NCBI GenBank assembly: GCA_900239685.1
Contig: OENT01000719.1
Coordinates: 18,319-82,318, forward strand
Origin: Rotaria macrura
Lineage: Eukaryota; Rotifera; Eurotatoria; Philodinida; Philodinidae
Direction of reading: 5' to 3'
DNA length: 64,000 nucleotides
Shown here: piece after piece, positions 59,801 through 64,000 of the stretch
Layout: each line of letters starts with the position of its first letter
Position numbering within the stretch: position 1 is the first letter of the stretch
Program-made: the position numbers and the translations under genes
Notes under the pieces: model-generated
What the model was told of the DNA's origin: nothing
Databases searched by the model: none
What the model saw: the letters and a program-made list of their open reading frames with translations, nothing else

Positions 59801-62800
59801 AAACCTTTTAAAGTCTAAAAATCAATCTGTGTTAAGATATCTTAGCGGGAGTACAGCCTGTGTAAGTCTATCTAGCAGTAAAGCTAAAGAGCTTCATTAC
59901 ACTTTAAAAGTGAAATAAAATGAATCATTTGGGCTTTATTGCCAGATAGACATTCACATGTGGAACTACCACTATTAAGTTGTAAAACAGGTTAATAGAA
60001 GACTTGAAATGGCTAAAATGTTCAGAAGAATGTTTTGAGATAGCGCGAAAATACAGCGAGTGCGATAAAGTATGGCATTATGACTTTTCCTTCCTTGCAC
60101 AAATACTAGGTTGAAACACTTTTTACTTAATTCCTTGCGCATTCTCATGCAATTTTTTGATTGTCATCTTTAGAACACACGCTTTCTTGATTTTATTTTT
60201 TTCAAGCATGCAACAGAGACAAACACTTCAATTTTCCTTGAGTAGAGATAACCTTTGAACGTCTTTAAAGAAATGTTACTTTTATGACGAATGCGCTAAA
60301 ATATAGTTGAAAAGCTAAGGTAAGCAAAAGACAGGTAAAACATAAACACAAAACTTTCTCTTTTCTGTTCCCAAACTAAATCTTGATAATGAAGATATAT
60401 TCTTCGAAACGTCGATATATACAATAAAAAAACAAAAAATTTTATGTTTTTTTAATAAAAGAAAGTTCACTTATAGTTAAACTATATATCATCTACTATA
60501 CTATACGCTGCTGTAAAATCACTAATACTATTTTCAAAATTATTGCCCATCAATACACAGAAGTCCCGTTTGGCTTCAGCTTTCCCCGATGTTTGTTTTT
60601 ACTTTAAAGGTCTCGATTAGAGCCAAGTTTTCATCGACCGGATTTTCGGTATTTGATTTCTGGACTGAGAAAAGTCCGATTTAGTGCTTTTTTTATACCT
60701 AATTTGCAGTCATACGGAATAAAATGCTTATAAAAACTTAACAGAAGAAAATTTCAAACTTCTATCCGATGAAAAGTTGCATCTGGAGGCTAGCTTTAAT
60801 ATAAGACTGATCCGACCTCGATAGCTTTCATAGTGAGGAAGTTATAACGATTCTCCTGGAAGCTATAAAACAAACCATAAGTCTTGTTTAGTAAGGTTTA
60901 CGAGGAGGCTGAAAGCTTTATCACAAGAGTTTCTCACTAAACTCATCCATCCCTGAAATTTTGAGCCCAAACCTATGCTCCAAAGTGTCAAGTCGATTGT
61001 GCGCTGGTGGGGCCCTTACATAATAAAAATCACTTAGACAAAGTTGAACAAAATAAAGTCAAGTTTTTGTTTGTTTTGCTTTACAAGTATCCTTTGATGA
61101 TTTTCCCTAATGGATAAGCTTAATTAAATAAAAGAACATTAACAAAAGGATAAATATAAAATTTTTTAAATTGAAAAGAGTCAAATGTTTTTGATATTGT
61201 GAGTTAATTTAATCTTAGATTTCGAATGCGTACTAGAAAAATGGAACTAATTCACTAGAAATCGTGCTATTGAATTATGTGCTCAAATTACAAAAGTTAT
61301 CATATGCATTTTAAATAAATTACATTGAATTAGAATTCAAAAATATTTCATTAACCGTTAATAATCTATTTTTAATTTCCTTTACGTATAGAATAAATCT
61401 TAAAGCAACGATATTAAGAATTTTGTTTTGAGCAGTTCAAATGTGGTAACAGGACATTACTTGTTGAGGTAACTATTCATCATAAATTTGAACGATATAC
61501 TTTACTAGATCTCACTTGAAGGATATACTATATCATTGGAAAAAGTATTGGAAAATAGAGAAACATTCTTTACTTGTTCTTTCTTCTAAGAACTAAGAAA
61601 AGAATCGTTACTTGTATTTTAAGTTATACATGCTTTTTTTTGGCTCATTTATGCGTCTGTGTATAGTTTTAGAATAGATCTACTCTACTCTATTCTCATT
61701 TTTGAACCGAATAGTTAATTACTGACATCATTTGCACTTTATCTCTTTCCATCCATCATTTTCATGACGTTCATATATATGTGTTCCATTGCTGCATACA
61801 TTCTTAAAGATCTCGACATCAATTGAGATAAATATTGAAATTATATAAACGAATACATCTATTTCGTCTTGATTTTGACGTTTGAATCTGACTTAATGTC
61901 TAGTTTTGTATAATTATTTACCATTGTTTGAATCACATTGTAAATGTTTTTTAAGGACTAATCAAAATCTTATTAGCCTTGTTTTTTTATATGCTCACAC
62001 AGATTAATCAACATGCCATATCTATGAAAAGTATGTGGTCGAATGCTTTGTTTTTTCAAGCCAGAGAAAGTGTTTCTATTCTTTTGTCAGTTACTACATA
62101 AAGAAAAATGACGACTTTGAAACACATTTTTAATTGAAAAAATTATATATTCCTTGAGTCTTCCCACTTTCTCAAACAGAAAGTAAGAATAATAAATTTG
62201 AATCATTGAAAGCTACTCCAAAAAAAACATTGACTAAGTAAGTACTGTCTCGACATTATAGAAGACGTCACTGGAAAAAAAGTAAAAATGATATCCAAAA
62301 CGATTCATATTAACCCAATGGAAAAAAAATCAGATAATAGCAAATTATCCCAACCTGCCATCCGATGGGCATTTCGAGGCGCCGATTTAAGCCAGTCGAT
62401 GGGTATCGGAGCTCCAGATCGAGTCCTCGGAGTGCCATTTTCTGTTAGGTCGAGTACTCTGCGATGGGTTTCTTATGTAATGATTTTACAGCTAACAATA
62501 TTTCATTACGAGGGCTCGAAATATCAGTTTCGATGCCTATCGAAGAGATTTTCCGATGGGTGTGAATAGATAAAAGTCGCAGCTTCACGGGTAGTCGAAA
62601 TTCCACCCCCTCGGCTCTACTAAATTAGAAAAAATTGTTTTCTGTAGTTTGAAACACTTTATTTTCGAGCACTCGACACCTATCAGGTATTTTTAATCCG
62701 AACCATCGATAACTATCGAATGTTTTTGCAGAGAATTAGATTCGAACATATATACTTACGATTACGAATCTGATACAGAGACGATGAACTAAACAAGACA

Positions 62801-63350
62801 TTTTAAATCTAAGCAAACCTACGTTATATCAGTGTATTTTAAATATTGATAAAATTTTCTCGCGTTATTTTTTGTTGAAAATTTAATATGAATTTTGTTA
62901 CTGTTATCGATGCAGAACATAATTCTAACTATATTAAGTATCGTTGCGCTACATGCCAGTTTTTTAAGACAATACAGCACACCTTGTATTCATTAAACTT
63001 TTAATGGAAAAATTCTTTAAGCATGAAAAAATTATGATAAATTTTAAATAATGCTTATCTTTAGAATTACAGTACTCCTTTATGTGGAATATTTTTATCG
63101 CTGAGATATTGCATTGAACCACCGGGAAGTGCTCTTTGATAGGTTTTACCACTTTGACAACTCGTTAATTCGATGGTTTTTGAGTGGCCGGTGTTGATCC
63201 GAGCAATGGAAAAACAATGTGCGATTTGACGATGATTCCGAGGGCTACATTTTCGATGGGGTCGAATATGAAATAGAACGAGAAAAAAATGTTTAATTCA
63301 AGTTTCGAGCACTTGCCGCATCCCTCACTGGCCTTTTATGGGCTGCTTGG
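56867..63350. other. 6.5 kb without recognisable genes
   Basis: AT-rich. AATAAA near 56979 may end the dehydrogenase mRNA. Two patches differ in composition: about 60580-61020 (for example TGTGCGCTGGTGGGGCCC) and about 62330-62600, where CGATGGG recurs several times in both contexts TCGATGGG and CCGATGGG. The same word appears again at about 63257. These are probably decayed repeats, but no ends or coding core could be found. The open frame 59706-59918 is unrecognised. Confidence 0.35.
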
Positions 63351-63500
63351 ATAATGTCAGATCATAACCGGATTTTTGTTCAGTTAAATCCAAATTATAA
63401 TCGATTGGAATCGTCATATATTTTGGTTGATTTATAACGATTTGTATCGATTATAATTTGGATTTTACTGAACAAAAATTAGGTCATGATCTGACATAAT
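63351..63500. mobile_element. Fold-back MITE, 150 bp
   Basis: The ends ATAATGTCAGATCAT and ATGATCTGACATAAT are inverse complements and the arms extend about 65 bp (TTTTTGTTCAG, AAATCCAAATTATAATCGAT in both). A short loop of about 15 bp lies near 63425. No ORF and no clear target duplication. Confidence 0.8.
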
Positions 63501-64000
63501 CTGATATTATCAGGTTTTTCTTTACAATAGAAAATTCGATTTTGATGAAAATTTATACTGGATGAAATATAAATTCTATAAGCAAAGACATTAAAATAGA
63601 CTAAATCACGTCTGAATTAGGCTTAAGATCTGAGTTTGATACATATTCGATTAAAAGGACCTCGTTTAATTTTTTTTAAAGTTTTTTTTTACTTTATCAA
63701 TATTGCGTTCGAGCAAAACATTTCAAGGTTCATCAGTAAAGTTCTTGCCCTCTTTCCATCATTTTTTTTTACTCAAGAAAAGATTCCCCATTGATCTAAA
63801 AATCCGGATTACACAGCTCTAGCTTGATTATTTTCTCTCAATGACTTATAGGATTCTCTTTTCTTGGCTGTCTTTTGTGGCTGCTTTTATTTATATTTCG
63901 TGTGTAATTTCTTTTTGCATAAATTTTAAATAGTTATTAGAAAAGAATTGTAAATAGTACAAATAAAACGTTTATATAAAAATAAGGTAAAAAATTAGTA
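63501..64000. other. Intergenic to window end
   Basis: AT-rich; nothing recognised. Confidence 0.4.

Overview
The window looks like an AT-rich invertebrate nuclear genome, most probably a bdelloid rotifer of the Rotaria/Adineta kind. The reasons are genes cut by many 50-70 bp GT-AG introns, a polypyrimidine-AG (possible spliced-leader acceptor) placed a few bases before several start codons, very close same-strand gene pairs, many small fold-back DNA elements, and protein families that I associate with bdelloids (a two-module TM protein, a pentapeptide-repeat protein with a C-terminal beta-sandwich, expanded UGT and patatin copies). The species assignment is inference. One ambiguous base (n) lies at 42701.

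Left part, about 1-26 kb, is sparse and decayed. It holds a complete pepsin-like aspartic protease (2208-4868, minus), a relic of a hAT-type transposase zinc finger (7362-7598), a degraded two-module membrane-protein gene (9516-11599), a fragmentary gene of unknown family (about 14.86-15.55 kb), a ZZ-finger/patatin gene carrying an in-frame stop (16881-18621, minus), a broken UDP-glycosyltransferase (22007-23658), and a 1.4 kb non-autonomous DNA element (24011-25458). Fold-back elements lie at 6306-6663 and 8161-8330.

Middle part, about 26-38 kb, carries a seven-exon CLCC1-like ER channel gene (26597-29307, plus) and a three-exon pentapeptide-repeat membrane protein gene (33807-35347, plus), separated by long stretches without recognisable genes. 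A CpG-rich inverted-repeat element lies at 38131-38429.

Right part, about 38.7-57 kb, is a block of conserved genes: SECISBP2 (minus), PSMB5, SMIM13, PISD, COX20 and a 3-hydroxybutyrate dehydrogenase (all plus). SECISBP2 and PSMB5 are divergent across about 590 bp. PSMB5, SMIM13 and PISD follow one another closely. The SMIM13 stop and the PISD start share the four bases ATGA, and COX20 and the dehydrogenase are 71 bp apart across a T-rich spacer ending in AG. These arrangements suggest polycistronic pre-mRNAs resolved by trans-splicing, plus one pair that may be truly dicistronic. Three of the products concern mitochondrial or ketone/lipid metabolism (PISD, COX20, dehydrogenase). The last 7 kb has no recognisable gene and ends near a further fold-back element (63351-63500).

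Exon joins given below were worked out by hand from splice signals, reading-frame continuity and remembered family conservation. Every complete multi-exon CDS proposed sums to a multiple of three. No database search was run.
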